NCBI GenBank assembly: GCA_027493615.1
Contig: JAOSKK010000023.1
Location: forward strand, 558,001-622,000
Source of the DNA: Verrucomicrobiota bacterium
Lineage (GTDB): Bacteria; Verrucomicrobiota; Verrucomicrobiia; Limisphaerales; J093
Direction of reading: 5' to 3'
Length of the DNA: 64,000 nt
The position numbers were made by a program, and so were the translations under genes. Below, one piece after another: positions 10,924-21,725 of the stretch (within the stretch, counting starts at the first letter, position 1; every line of letters begins with the position of its first letter). The notes under the pieces were generated by a model. The model was not told where the DNA came from, ran no database searches, and worked only from the letters and a program-made list of their open reading frames with translations.

Positions 10924-11652
10924 ATGAAACCTGTCAGCATTTCGAACGCCGCCGGGCCGTTCGCATGGGACCCGGCGTGGCAACGCACCGGCCGACGGGT
11001 CCGCGGCGGCGGGCCTTGGGCGTTCACGCTGATCGAGTTGCTGGTGGTGATTGCCATCATCGCCATCCTGGCCGGAATGCTCCTGCCGCTGCTGGGTCGG
11101 TCGAAGGAAAACGCCCGGCGGATGCACTGCACCAACAACCTCCGCCAGATCGGGCTGGGCATCATGATGTACCGCGACGACCATCGGGATCGCCCGCCGC
11201 TGTACCTGGTGAATCCGACAAACAAGACCTACGGGTACCCCGGCGGCAACCAGCCGTACCTCGAGAAGGGTTACGTGGAGAACACCAACTCGTTCGTCTG
11301 TTTGTCGGATCGGACGCGGGGTCGCATCACGATTGACCTGGGCTGGGAGTACTTCGGCGATTTCACCACCAGCTACGCCTACCATCTCGGCCCCTGGCAG
11401 CAGACGACGCCCGAAGGCAAGAAGTGGCTCGAGGACCAACTGGCGCGTTGGAGCACGCGCTTCATCGTGGCCGCCTGCCCGTGGCACCGCCATCTCTTCA
11501 GCGGCTGGACCGGCAACACCTATGACCCGGCCAAGAGCTTCGCGAAAAAGACCAACATCAAGGACCTTTGCCTGCGTCAGGACGGCGCGGTGAACAGCTT
11601 CCTCTGGCCCGCCAACAACTGGGAAGAGGAGCCCTACACCCGGCTGAGGTAG
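10924..11652 (+). CDS. prepilin-type N-terminal methylation domain protein (DUF1559-like)
   Basis: A 242-residue protein with the type IV prepilin/pseudopilin signature [18 protein letters not shown] at about residues 34-51, preceded by a basic leader. Such proteins are cleaved before the F by a prepilin peptidase and N-methylated. Next comes [20 protein letters not shown], a form typical of the large prepilin-like families of Verrucomicrobia and Planctomycetes. The C-terminal part ([22 protein letters not shown]) loosely resembles the H-x-DG element of that family. The frame is intact. Its TAG stop is the first part of an intergenic repeat element. The individual role (pilus, secretion or surface display) cannot be told. 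Confidence 0.8.
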   Translation: MKPVSISNAAGPFAWDPAWQRTGRRVRGGGPWAFTLIELLVVIAIIAILAGMLLPLLGRSKENARRMHCTNNLRQIGLGIMMYRDDHRDRPPLYLVNPTNKTYGYPGGNQPYLEKGYVENTNSFVCLSDRTRGRITIDLGWEYFGDFTTSYAYHLGPWQQTTPEGKKWLEDQLARWSTRFIVAACPWHRHLFSGWTGNTYDPAKSFAKKTNIKDLCLRQDGAVNSFLWPANNWEEEPYTRLR

Positions 11653-11837
11653 GCGCCTTCGCAGAATCCCGATGGGGACCGCGCCCGCCTCGGGCGCTGG
11701 GTTCGGCGCCCTCGCCGAACCCTCTGGCGTCCTCCCGCTCGGGCGTTGCGTCCGCGACCATTCCACGAACCGACCCGCGAGGGCGCGGGTCGGAGCGGCC
11801 GGGGCGGCCGCGCTCCCCTTCCCCAGAGGATATTCTA
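11650..11837. repeat. intergenic element made of several perfect hairpins; both ends carry stop codons
   Basis: Fills the space between two convergent genes. It contains GCGCCCG-CCT-CGGGCGC (11681-11697), GGTTCGGCG-CCCT-CGCCGAACC with 9-base arms (11700-11721), CGACCCGCG-AGGG-CGCGGGTCG with 9-base arms (11771-11792) and an imperfect GAGCGGCC/GGCCGCGCTC stem (11793-11815). The left end GTAGGCGCC supplies the TAG of the prepilin-like gene. The right end supplies, on the other strand, GGTAGAATATCC with the TAG of the esterase gene. It may act as a two-way terminator. Confidence 0.6.
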
Positions 11838-13923
11838 CCGCACGGCGACGGAACAATGAGTCCGCGCCCAGGCGAGGGCCTGAGGGACGTCGAGCACCCG
11901 GAGCACGTTGAGGTAATCCGGGCAACCTGCATCCAGAACGGGTGATTCCTTTGGCCCGACGGCGGTGGCCACAGATCCCGGCGGTGCCGCGTCGACGTGT
12001 ACCCCACCCTGAGGGGCCGGTTCATGAGACGCCGGCAAGTCGCGCAGCTCAAGCCGTACCGAATCGCGCGGCTCAAAGAGCGCGGCGTACAGCGCGTTGA
12101 CCGCCATACCGCCCTGGGCCGAAAGCACCGGCGCCCCCGCGGTGTTCGGGGCGACGCGGCGCCAGGCCACCAGCGCTTGGCGGATGTCCCAGACCCGCAT
12201 CCCGTCCAGCGTCTGGCCCAACAACATGAACCGGCGACGGATGTGGGTCTGCTTGCGTTCGTCGCCCGACCAGACGCCCGGGCCCAGTCCGCGCGGCGCG
12301 AACCAGACCACGCTTCCGCCGTGGTCGAGCAGGCGTGTCTTCAAAGCCGCGAACTCCTCGCGCGCCTCGGTGTCCGGTTCGGCGATGGGTAGACCAGCGG
12401 GCACGGCTTCGCCGAAGCCGGCGGCGAACACAAGGGCGGCGTTCAACCAACCGGCCGTGTCCACGACCCGCAGCTCCGTAGGCCCCTCCCGATGCGAAGT
12501 GGCGGACAGGGCGTAGAGGGTCAGCGGCACATGCGGCTGGCTTTCGAAGGTGATAACGCGGAGCTCGAGGCCGTCGTGTGTCGCGGTGGCCTGGGCGGCG
12601 GGCAATGTGGCCGGCACCGAGGTGGGTGTCGGCCGGTCCGGCGGCCAACCACCAAAGACCCGATCCCGGAGTTGCTGGCGGACGGCATCGCGTTCGGCTT
12701 CGCCGGCCAGCGACGGCGGTGGTGCCACAGGCACGAACGCCTGCTGGATCCGGGTGTTGCGGTGGTCGGGCGGCAACGTGTCGAAAACCCGCAGCGGGAG
12801 GGGATCGGACCACTTGCTGGCCGCCTGGCTGATGAGCGGGTCTTCCCCCTTGAGATGCTGGTTGAACCACCGGAACACGGGCACTTGCAGGTCCTGGGTA
12901 TCCCGATGACCCGCCGGGGCCGATCACCAGGCCGAGCTTCGCGTCGGCGTCGTACAGCCGGTAGATCCGACGCGTCTGAGCATGCACGCGCAGCACGCCA
13001 TCGAGCGGGAAGATGGAATCGCTGTCGGTGTTCACCAGCAGGAGGGGGCGGGGCGCGATGAGAGCAGCGTTAAGGGCGAAGTCCCAGCGATACGCGTTGA
13101 GGAAGAACATGCAGTCGCAGTGTCCTTCGACCGCGCCATCCACAACGTGGTTCTGGAGGTCGGTGATGCCGGCCACAGGCGCGGCGGCCTTGATGCGTTC
13201 ATCGAGGGCGGCGGTGGTCCAGGTGTAACTCCCGCCGCCGCTGCGCCCGGTCATGCCGAAGCGGGTGGCGTCCACCTCGGGTCGGGTCTCCAGGTAATCA
13301 AGGGCGCGGATGCAGTTCCAGGCCTCAACGCCGGCGGGCGTGTAGCCGCGGCTGTTCCACCACCATTGACCGAGCCGATGAGTGCCGTGGTGGTCGCCCT
13401 CGATTTCGCCGAGCTGGAGGGTATCGAGCATCAGACAGGCGTACCCGTGACGGGCAAACCAGGCGCCGTGGTGCTGGTAGGCGGTCTTGTTGCCGCAACT
13501 GACGTTGTTCGTCTTCACCATCGCGTGGCCGCACACGTAGAGGATGGCGGGCACCGAGCCGGAGCGCTCCCTGGGCAGGTAGAAGTTGGCGGTGACGTAC
13601 AGGCCGGGGAGCGACTGGAAATGGAGTTTCTCGACCGTGAACGCCTCGTGCTCGACGGTGCCGGTGACGACGGGCTGGAGCGGGGTGCGGGCTGGCAGGG
13701 GCCACAGGCCCAGCATGTCGAAGAGCTGGCGGCGCCGCTCTTCCCGTTGCGCCTGCCAACCGGCGAGCGTCGAGACGTCGGCCAGGCAGGGGTCGGCGAT
13801 CTGCCGGACTTCGGCGGCGAAGTACGCGGCCAGGGCGCGGTCGGCGGGGGTGGGTTCGGCGGCGGGCCACGCCGTCAGGGAAAGCAGCCAGGAAGCTGCG
13901 AAAGCGGAACGCCAGGCTTGCAT
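11835..13923 (-). CDS. secreted alpha/beta hydrolase, acetyl xylan esterase-like
   Basis: An exported hydrolase of about 695 residues with a signal peptide (MQAWRSAFAASWLLSLTAWP, AAEP). The alpha/beta-hydrolase core has ANFYLPRERSGSVPAILYVC, YACLMLDTLQLGEIEGD, NCIRALDYLETRPEVD and the nucleophile elbow GMTGRSGGGSYTW, with serine in GRSGG. Then come APRPLLLVNTDSDSIFPLDG and, after an indel near 12915, PVFRWFNQHLKGEDPL. A further region of about 250 residues ends CSVAVR. The family resembles the AXE1/abhydrolase_7 enzymes that Planctomycetes and Verrucomicrobia encode in large numbers, often acting on plant or algal polysaccharide decorations. Substrate unknown. Its TAG stop lies inside the hairpin element. 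Confidence 0.65.
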
Positions 13924-14096
13924 GGGAGGAGAGTGTCGGATGTGCCCCCGTAAACGGCAAGTGTCGTGTCCCGATCCACCACTTGACCCAAGCCTCGCCC
14001 CGCGTAGGGTCACCCAGTCTGGACGGCGCAGGGCCGAGCGTTGTCCGGGCCATGGTGATGCGCGTTTGCCGGTGTCAGTCTGGAGCTGGGGGCCGC

Positions 14097-17000
14097 ATGG
14101 CGGTGTGGACCTGCTGCTGCCGAAGGGGTGCGGCGCGACTCCGGGGTGCTGCGGTTCTCGCAGCTCTTGGCATGTGTCTGTCTGCTCGTGCCGCGACGTC
14201 GGTGGTGGCCTGGGGACGCAACTCGTATGGCCAGACCGATGTTCCTGGGAGGTTGACCAACGTGACGGCGATCGCCGCGGGCGGTCTGCATTCCCTGGCG
14301 TTGAAGGCTGACGGGACGGTCGTGGGATGGGGGACCGGGGCTGGGGACAGGACCAGCCTCCTCCGCGCCTGACGAACGCCATCGCGATCGCCGTGTCGGC
14401 CGGTGGCTGGGACAGCGGAGGGGAGCACGGCCTGGCGCTGCTCGGAGACGGAGTCCCCACCGCACTCCGGGCTCCGGTCAGGCGGCTCGCGTTCACCGGC
14501 CAGGAAGTCGGGTTGAACGCCGGGATCGTAGCCGCACCGCCGTCGACCTATCAGTGGCGCCTCAACGGAACGGACCGGCCAGACGCGACGAACGCGTTCT
14601 TCGTGCTGGCCGACGCGCGGCCGGCGGACTCGGGGGTCTACGAGGTCGCCGTCACGAACCCGTTGGGTGCGATCGCGGTGACCCATACCGTCCTCCACGT
14701 CTGGGACCAGCCGCCCATCCTGACCAAGCAGCCCGCCGGCCAGACGACTTACCCCGGAGCGACGATCTCGCTGAGCGTGAAGGCCGCCTTCTCGGTTGGT
14801 CTCGTGGTGTCGCTCGGGTACCGGGAGTTCGACCAGACGAACGTCCCCCCGGTCTGACGAACATCGTCGCGCTGGCCGCCGGCGACTGGCACAGCCTGGC
14901 GTTGCGCGCGGACGGCACGGTTGTGGCCTGGGGATCGGACACTTTTGGGCAGAGCAGCCTGCCGACGGGCCTTTCAGACGTGGTGGCGATCGCCGCGGGG
15001 GAGTGCATAGCCTCGCGCTGAGACGTGACGGGACCGTGGTGGCTTGGGGGGCCGTGGACGACCCGCGCTATGTCCCCGTGGACTATGGACAGACCGACGT
15101 GCCGGATGACCTCGTGGATGTGGTGGCCATTGCCGCCGGAGGCGTGCATGGGCTCGCGCTGAAGTCGGATGGACGGGTGGTCTGGCTGGGTGCGGGCGGT
15201 CTGGAGCAGAACGCCGCTCCTGCCGGATGGTCGAATGTCGTCGCCATCGCCGCCGGCGCGGGACACAGCCTGGCGCTCCGGCAGGACGGTTCGATCGCGG
15301 CGTGGGGTTCCACGAGGGCGCCGGACACTCTCTCGAACGTCGTCGCCATCGCCGCGGGCATCGGCAGCATGGCGTTGCTGGGAGATGGCAGCGTGGTGCG
15401 CTGGGAATACGGACCGCCGACAGCATTGCCCGGATGGACGAATGTCGTGGCGGTGGCCGCGGGGGAGTATCGGTACCTCGCTTTGCGTGCGGACGGCACC
15501 CTGCTCTCCGAGAACTATCGGCTGCCGTCTGCGGCGCTGAGCCAGGTCGTCGGCATTGCCGGAGGCCGCTATCACGCGCTCGTGCTGCTGGGGGATGGCC
15601 GCCCGACGCCGGCGGGGCCGGAGCTGAGTCGCACGGCTCTGTCTGGAAACCGGGTCGTGCTCAATGCGCGGGTGGTTGGCACACCGCCGCTTCGTTACGC
15701 GTGGTTTCGAGACGGGATCGAACTTCCCGGCGAGACCCATGCGTTCCTCGAGCTTGGCGCGGCTGAACTCGCGGACTCCGGCACTTACACGGTCGTGGTC
15801 TCCAATCCACTCGGGACCGTCACCTTCACGAACACCACGCTCCGGGTCGCGGACGGCGCCCCGTGCTGGTTCAACAGCCCGGGAGCGCCAGCGGGTATCC
15901 AGGTGGGAACGTCGTTTTCGAAGCGCGCGCCGAAGGCTCGCAGCCACTGGTGTTTCAATGGCTCTTCAACGGGGTTGGGATTCCCGGCGCCACCAACGCC
16001 GAACTGCGCGTCGGGCCCTCGACTTCGCGGACGCCGGACACTACCAGGTTCTGGCAGCGAATGCGTTTGGGACGACGCAGAGCGCGGAGGCGGAGTTGCG
16101 GCTCGATCCCCTCGTGGTGTGGGGAGCCTGGCAGGATCCGTATCCGCACTGTGGCGGTCAGGCAGCGCATCCTCCGCCCGGCTTGACGGAGGTGGTTGCC
16201 GCGGCAGGCGGCTATTATCACACGCTCGCCCTGCGGGCGGACGGCACCGTGGGGGCCGCGGGCTACGAGGAAGGCTGTGGTGCGAGCGGCGCGACGCTGG
16301 TTCCCGCCGGCCTGTCGAACGTCGTGGCAGTCGCCGCGGGGGGGTACCACAGCCTCGCGCTGAAAGCCGATGGCACGCTGGCTGCCTGGGGAAACCTGGG
16401 CTGGAATCAAATGCACCAGCCGCCCGCGCTCTCCAACGTGGTCGCCATCGCGGTCAAGGACGAGCTGGATGTCGCTCTGCTCGCGGATGGCCGGGTGGTG
16501 AGTTGGGGGTCGCCCGCGTACACCAATGTCCCGGTCGACCTGGTCGGCACGATCGCCATCGCCGCCAGTGAAAAAGGGGGCGGCGTTGACGGGCGAGGGA
16601 CGGCTCGCCTTGTGGGGACGTGCGGCGCTGTCGGTCGGGGAGCAGATTGCCGACCTCACCAACGTGGTGGCCTTCGCCCTGGGCAGGGCGCACCTGCTCG
16701 CCCTGGATTCCACCGGTCAGGTGAGGGCTCGCGGAAGGAACGATGGCGGGCAACTGGACGTTCCTTCGGAACTTACGAACGCCGTCCAGATCGCGGTCGC
16801 GCAGGATGTTTGCCTCGCGCTCAAGCCAGACGGCACGGTGGTCCGGTGGGGCGGGACGGGGGTCCTCAACCCGCTGCCGTCACTCCCGGTGGGACTGACC
16901 AACGTCGAGGCGATCGCCACGGGAGGCTACCAGTTCCTGGCGATCGTCGGGCGGAGTCCCCCGCCGCCGCCGGGCGGATCTCCCCTCCGGATCGTGAGCA

Positions 17001-17212
17001 CGTTGCTGCGAGCCGACCACCTCACCGCGCGGATCCCGACGGATCCTGGGGCGGTGTATCTGCTCGAAGCGACCCCCTCGTTGCGTGCGCCGCTTTGGAC
17101 GCCTTGCTGGCCGCTGGTGCTGGGCGACGGCTCGGTCAGAGAACTGACAATCGCCGGGCGGAGCAACGAGCCATCGTCCCAGCGGTTCTATCGCGTCCGC
17201 CGAACGCGCTGA
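14097..17212 (+). CDS. secreted RCC1-repeat and Ig-like protein (six frameshifts)
   Basis: About 1035 codons. I chose the ATG giving MAVWTCCCRRGAARLRGAAV, LAALGMCLSARA as signal peptide. The protein carries many RCC1 (beta-propeller) repeats such as LTNVTAIAAGGLHSLALKAD, NVVAIAAGAGHSLALRQDG and NVVAVAAGGYHSLALKADG. Three Ig-like modules interrupt them, each with DSGxY (ADSGVYEVAVTNPLG, DSGTYTVVVSNPLG, DAGHYQVLAANAFG). The C-terminus has the secreted-protein end module (TDPGAVYLLEATPSLR, QRFYRVRRTR). Frame changes occur near 14335, 14850, 15005, 15870, 16010 and 16575. They could be sequencing indels, but six in one gene also fits decay. Such proteins are extracellular and have no known enzymatic role. 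Confidence 0.65.
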
Positions 17213-17218
17213 GCCAAT

Positions 17219-17249
17219 GGGGTCAAACATTGACTTTTGACATTTCATC
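17219..17249 (+). repeat. GGGGTCA/TTGAC remnant, copy 1
   Basis: GGGGTCAAACATTGACTTTT then GACATTTCATC directly after the stop of the RCC1 gene. It is AT-richer than its surroundings and related to stretches at 22650-22674 and 44461-44493. Possibly the end of a REP-like or transposase-associated element. Confidence 0.4.
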
Positions 17250-17329
17250 ACGCTCGCGGCACGCCCGGCTTGCCCGTTCCGGGTGCGCTGCGGCCTGCTG
17301 ATGGCCGCACCGGCTCCCGAATCCCCCCA

Positions 17330-17367
17330 ACGAAAAGCGCCGCTGGAAGTCGGCGCACTCCAAACGC
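17330..17367 (-). repeat. dispersed repeat, GCGTYTGGAGTGCG family, copy 2
   Basis: On the minus strand it reads GCGTTTGGAGTGCGCCGA through GGCGCTTTTCGT, matching the copy at 5020-5055. It sits in the 246-base non-coding stretch before a Gfo/Idh gene. Confidence 0.5.
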
Positions 17368-17458
17368 GGGGCGCGCTTGCCCGCCCGGGGCATGGTCCCC
17401 GGCGCTTGGTCCGCCTTGCGCCGGCGCGCGCCGTTCCGCATGGTGGCGCCCGGTCACC

Positions 17459-18816
17459 ATGAACGATTCGCACTCGCTTCCCCGCCGCGCTTTCCTGGAG
17501 AAGGCCGCCACGCTCAGCGCCATCGGCTTCGCCGCCCCCACCTGGCATCCGCGGCCGACCCCACCCCCTCCGCCAGCCCGCGGCCGAACAGCCGGATTCA
17601 CCTCGGCCTGATTGGCTGCGGTCACATGGGCCGCGTGAACCTGGGCAACTGCGCTGCCCACCCGGACGTCGTGGTAACCGCGGTGTGCGACGCAGACGAG
17701 AACCGGCTCGAACCGGTCGTCCAGCGCTACAAGGACACCTGCCGGGGCTATCGCGATTACCGTGAGTTGCTCGCGCAACGCGACCTGGATGCGGTGATCA
17801 TCGGCACGCTGCCGCACTGGCATGCGCTCCAGGCCATCGCCGCATGCGAGGCGGGCAAGGACCTTTACATCCAGAAGCCCATGACGCTGCACCTGGCCGA
17901 GAGCCTGGCCGTGCGCGATGCGGTCCGAAAACACGGCCGCATCAGCCAGGTGGGCACCCAGCACCACGCCCGCCCGGAACATCACCGGGTGATCGAGTAC
18001 GTGCGGTCCGGGAACCTGGGCCCGATCGGCGTGGCCCGCGCCTTCAACGTCATGAACCAGACGGCGCGCGGCATCGGCACCGGCGGGTATCAAGACCCGC
18101 CCGAGGGGCTGGACTGGGATCTGTGGTGCGGGCCCGGCCCCCTGCGGCCGTACAACCGCCTGCTGGCGTCGGACGCCTATCATCACTGCTCGTGGATGGA
18201 CTACAGCGGCGGTTGGACGCCGGGCAACGGGCCGCACATGCTGGACCTGCCCATCACCGCGCTGGATCTGGGTTACCCGCTGGTCACGAGCGCGTCGGGC
18301 GGTCGGTTCATCGTGCGCGACGACGGGGACGCTTACGACCATCACGAGGTGCTGTGGCGGTATCCGAACCTGACGCTGACCTGGATGATGTCGATCACGA
18401 ACAGCTACGGCTTCGACCTGCAAGGCGACCCGCAGCCGCGCACCCGGCTGGGCGTCTACTTTCACGGGGTCAACGGCACTCTTTATGCCGATTACCTGGG
18501 CGCCTCGACGCTCGTGTCGGAGGGCGATGGTTTGAAGGACAAGCCGGTGCCGCCGCCCTCGATCCCGCCTTCACCCGGCCAGGAGCGGGAATGGCTGGAC
18601 GGGATCCACTCGCGGCAGCAGCCCAGTTGCAGTGTGTTTCACCACGTGAAGGTGGATGTGCCCATCGCGCTGAGTGTGCTCTCGCTGAAGCTGGGGCGCT
18701 CGATCCGGTTCGACCCGGACACCGAGACGATCGTGGGGGATCCTGAGGCGGCGCGCGCGGCGGTTCCGGAGTACCGGGCGCCGTGGAAGTTCCCCGGGTC
18801 TTCCGGACCCGCGTAG
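17459..18816 (+). CDS. Tat-exported Gfo/Idh/MocA family oxidoreductase
   Basis: An NAD(P)-dependent sugar or inositol dehydrogenase-type protein. The N-terminus SLPRRAFLEKAATLSAIGFA is a twin-arginine signal. After an indel near 17560 the Rossmann domain reads IHLGLIGCGHMGRVNLGNC and VTAVCDADENRL, with DLDAVIIGTLPHWHALQAI, AGKDLYIQKPM and ISQVGTQHH. The C-terminal domain has LDWDLWCGPGPLRPYNR, GGWTPGNGPHMLDLP and FHGVNGTLYADY. About 450 residues, normal for the exported subfamily. EKP is replaced by QKP, but the lysine used for catalysis is kept. Substrate cannot be read. It is one of three exported Gfo/Idh proteins in the window. Confidence 0.85.
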
Positions 18817-18844
18817 CGCCGCGGAACCTCGTACGGCGAGGCGC

Positions 18845-19195
18845 CTATCCCTGGTTGGCGAAGATACGGGCCTCCTGCTCGGTGATCCGGCCGTCGTTGT
18901 TGGTGTCGCAACGGCGCACGGCGGCGTTGAACGCCGCGTTCTGGCCGCGCACCACCCGGGTCTTGTGCTCGAAGACCACCGGGATGTTGATCTGGGTGCT
19001 GGACTCGGAGCGGTCGAGCCTCCGCTCGGTCTTGCTGAGGGCCTCGTAGAAGATGCGGCCTGCGGTTTCGTTTTCGAACTCGACACTCACGCGCGGTTCC
19101 TCCTGATACACGGTCTCTTCGTGCGAGACGCAGCCGGTCACGCAGAGACTGGCGATCAGCAGGAACGAGGCGGTCAGCCGGGAACTGGCGTTCAT
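18845..19195 (-). CDS. small lipoprotein with an EF-hand calcium-binding loop
   Basis: A 116-residue protein with a lipoprotein signal peptide (MNASSRLTASFLLIASLC, lipobox VTGC), so it is probably acylated at that cysteine and held at the membrane. The middle part (VSVEFENETAGRIFYEALSK) is of unknown family. The C-terminus contains one EF-hand loop, DTNNDGRITEQEA, with the usual D-x-N-x-D-G-x-I-x-x-x-E spacing, followed by RIFANQG. The frame is intact. It is convergent with the preceding Gfo/Idh gene. Function unknown beyond likely calcium binding. Confidence 0.65.
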   Translation of the reverse strand: MNASSRLTASFLLIASLCVTGCVSHEETVYQEEPRVSVEFENETAGRIFYEALSKTERRLDRSESSTQINIPVVFEHKTRVVRGQNAAFNAAVRRCDTNNDGRITEQEARIFANQG

Positions 19196-19475
19196 AGGGG
19201 GAGAATCTTCGAACAGCCGAGCAGGCGGCAACGGGTGACAGGGCGCCAGCCGCCGGGAGATGGAGCCATCGAACCACAGGCAGGAATCAGGTCCGAACGT
19301 GTCACGTGTCGATAGACGCCGGGCATTGCCACCGTCTTCAGGCACTTCGGGCTGGGGAAGGTCCCGCCGCCAAGTCGCACAACCCAGGGCCAGCCACGCT
19401 CCCTCCCGAGGCCTTCGTCGCGTCGGCCGGGATGTGGGGGCTCGTGGTGCCGGGCAAGCGCGCCGCCCGCCGTTC

Positions 19476-20426
19476 TCACGTCAGCGGAAGACCCAACAGA
19501 CTTGGCCCGAGGTCCCGCAAGGCTTCCGGTGCCACCCCGCGCTCGCGCCAGACCCGGAGACTCGCGGCATCATGCCGTTTGGCCAGTCGCCTGCCCGCCG
19601 CATCCGTGACGAGCGGACAATGGAAGAACGCCGGGGCCTCCCAGCTAACGCGCGGTAAAGCAGAAGCTGCCGCGCGGTCGAGACCAACAGGTCCGCCCCC
19701 TCGCACCACCTCGGTGATGCCCATGTCCGCGTCGTCCACCACGCAGGCAAGCTGGTACGATGGCAGCCCTTCCGGGCGCCACACCACAAAGTCCCCGAAG
19801 TCCTTCCCGGCCAAGAACCGCTGCGGACCCTGGCCACCGTCATCAAAACGGACTTCCTCCCCGTCGCAGACGCGGAACCGCCAACAAGGCCGTCCCCGCT
19901 CCTGCCCGGGTGACTCACAAGCCAGCCCCTCCCCGGCTAGCCCTTCGTTTCTGCATTCTGCACTCTGCTTTCTGCCTTCCCGTTCCGGGACGGGCCGGCA
20001 AGTTCCGGGGTATACGGGTTCCTCATCCCCCGCATGGGGTGCCGTGAGGGCGTTACGGATGTCGCGACGCGAGCAAGTGCAGGGATAGACCGCCCCGGCC
20101 GTCCGGAGCCGCTCGAAGGCCGTCCGGTACCGCTCGAGACGTTCGCTCTGGTTGTAGGGACCGCGGGGTCCGCCGACGTCCGGCCCTTCCTGCCAAGCCA
20201 GCCCGAACCAGCGCAGGTCCTCGAGCATCGCCTCCACGAACGCGGCCCGGCAACGCGCCTGGTCCAAGTCCTCGTTCCGCAACACCAACACACCCCCGGC
20301 CGACCGGCAACGCTCTTGGGCGGTCCAGAAGGTCCGGGCATGGCCGAGATGCAGCAGGCCGGTCGGGGAAGGCGCCAGGCGCCCGCGGTAGCCGGACACG
20401 GGTGACAAAGGAGGCGCGGACGGCAT
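19476..20426 (-). CDS. gluQ: glutamyl-Q tRNA(Asp) synthetase
   Basis: Attaches glutamate to the queuosine at position 34 of tRNA(Asp). The protein is a truncated GluRS lacking the anticodon-binding domain. It has YRGRLAPSPTGLLHLGHA (HIGH-like HLGH), the zinc-site cysteines around YPCTCSRRDI and VYPGTC, LACVVDDADMGITEVVRG and a KMSKS-like RRLAKRH. Two indels of opposite sign, near 19700 and 19645, shift only about 20 codons. Correcting them gives the conserved ADLLVSTARQLLLYRAL and WEAPAFFHCPLV. An extra stretch after the zinc site (KQSAECRNEGLAGE) is unusual. An ATG ten codons upstream (20456) is an alternative start. It lies 13-43 bases downstream of glycerate kinase and is probably co-transcribed. 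Confidence 0.9.
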   Translation of the reverse strand: MPSAPPLSPVSGYRGRLAPSPTGLLHLGHARTFWTAQERCRSAGGVLVLRNEDLDQARCRAAFVEAMLEDLRWFGLAWQEGPDVGGPRGPYNQSERLERYRTAFERLRTAGAVYPCTCSRRDIRNALTAPHAGDEEPVYPGTCRPVPEREGRKQSAECRNEGLAGEGLACESPGQERGRPCWRFRVCDGEEVRFDDGGQGPQRFLAGKDFGDFVVWRPEGLPSYQLACVVDDADMGITEVVRGGGPVGLDRAAASALPRVSWEAPAFFHCPLVTDAAGRRLAKRHDAASLRVWRERGVAPEALRDLGPSLLGLPLT

Positions 20427-20469
20427 GGCATTCGGGCTCGGGCGTCCCCCGGCCATCGGTCAGGCCGGG

Positions 20470-21630
20470 TCAATCCTCCTCCCACGCCGCCGCCGTGCGC
20501 CGGGCGAGTTCCCGGAGCCAGTGAGACGCCTTGGCCCGCGCTTCGTCGAGCGTCGCCAACTCCGGCACAATGCCCGCCACCGCCGTGAACGGACCCGACC
20601 CCGCCTTGCCGAGGCTCACCGAGCCGGCCAGGCCGAGGCACGGCGTCTTGAGTCGGGCGCACAACCGGGCCACTTGCCCCACGCCCTTCCCCATGCGCAC
20701 GCTGGTCTCGTCCAACGCCCCCTCGCCGGTCACCACCACGTCGGCCCACTCCACCCGCTTCGCGAAGCCGGTCTCCCGCGCGAACCGGGCAAAGCCCGGC
20801 TCGAGCTCGCCGTCGAAGAACACGCTCAACCCAAAGCCAAGCCCGCCCGCCGCCCCAGCCCCCGGCGCGTTGGCCAGGCTCCGCACCGACCGCCGGCCGG
20901 TGGCCAGGACCTCAACCAACCGCGCCAGGGCGTATTCCGCCGGGCGCACATCCTCGGGACGAATGCCCTTTTGTGGCCCATAGATGCGGGTCGCCCCGCG
21001 CGCGCCGAGCAATCCGTTCTGCACATCGACGGCCACATGCAACGGGGGGAACCGCGCCGGCAGCGACCCTTCGACCACCCGCTGCAGGCCCGTCAGGTGG
21101 GTCCAGTTCGTGATCGGCTTTCCGGCGGCATCCAGGAAATCCCAACCCCAGGCGCGCGCCAGGCCGAACCCGGCGTCGTTCGTGGCGCTGCCCCCAATGC
21201 CGATCAACAGGTCCGCCGGCCGTTTGGCCACCGCGGCGCGGATCACCGCCCCCAGGCCGAACGTGTCCAGCTCGAACGGATGAAACCGGCCCGGCGGCAA
21301 CATCGCCAGCCCGATGACCCGGGCCGCCTCGAGGATGGCCAGGCGGCGTTTCGGCTCCCACCACCACCGCGCCCGCACCGGGCGGCGGGCCGCATCCACC
21401 GTCGGACACACCATCTCCTCGGCATCGTGAAAGGCCCCCAGCAACTCCCCGAACCCGTCACCGCCGTCGCTGATGGGCAACAGCTCGATCGTGTCGTCCG
21501 GCCGCACCCGCCGCCACCCGGCCGCGAGGGCCTCGGCCGCCTCCGGGGCCGTCAGCGTCCCCTTGAACTTGTCCGGACACACCAACACGCGCAGGGCCTC
21601 AGCCTTCGCCTGGACATTCTTGCGCCTCAC
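20470..21630 (-). CDS. glxK: glycerate kinase (GlxK/GarK type)
   Basis: Phosphorylates D-glycerate with ATP, feeding glyoxylate or serine-derived carbon into glycolysis. Residues 14-24 read LRVLVCPDKFKGTLTA, the family's N-terminal signature. ISDGGDGFGE, LLIGIGGSATNDAG, IYGPQKG, PGAGAAGGLGFGL and VVTGEGALDETSVRMGKG follow in the usual order, and the length (386) is normal. The frame is intact. The start is GTG; an internal methionine is absent before the conserved region. The product position (2- or 3-phosphoglycerate) is not settled by sequence. Neighbours are gluQ downstream and a HAD phosphatase upstream on the same strand. Confidence 0.9.
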   Translation of the reverse strand: MRRKNVQAKAEALRVLVCPDKFKGTLTAPEAAEALAAGWRRVRPDDTIELLPISDGGDGFGELLGAFHDAEEMVCPTVDAARRPVRARWWWEPKRRLAILEAARVIGLAMLPPGRFHPFELDTFGLGAVIRAAVAKRPADLLIGIGGSATNDAGFGLARAWGWDFLDAAGKPITNWTHLTGLQRVVEGSLPARFPPLHVAVDVQNGLLGARGATRIYGPQKGIRPEDVRPAEYALARLVEVLATGRRSVRSLANAPGAGAAGGLGFGLSVFFDGELEPGFARFARETGFAKRVEWADVVVTGEGALDETSVRMGKGVGQVARLCARLKTPCLGLAGSVSLGKAGSGPFTAVAGIVPELATLDEARAKASHWLRELARRTAAAWEED

Positions 21631-21725
21631 GCTTGCCTCCTCTGGTCTTCGCCGCTCCGCCGCCTCGGGTTGAGAACTCCCGGCCCGGGCCCACCCTTCG
21701 CCGCCCGGCGCCGGGCATTCCGTGG

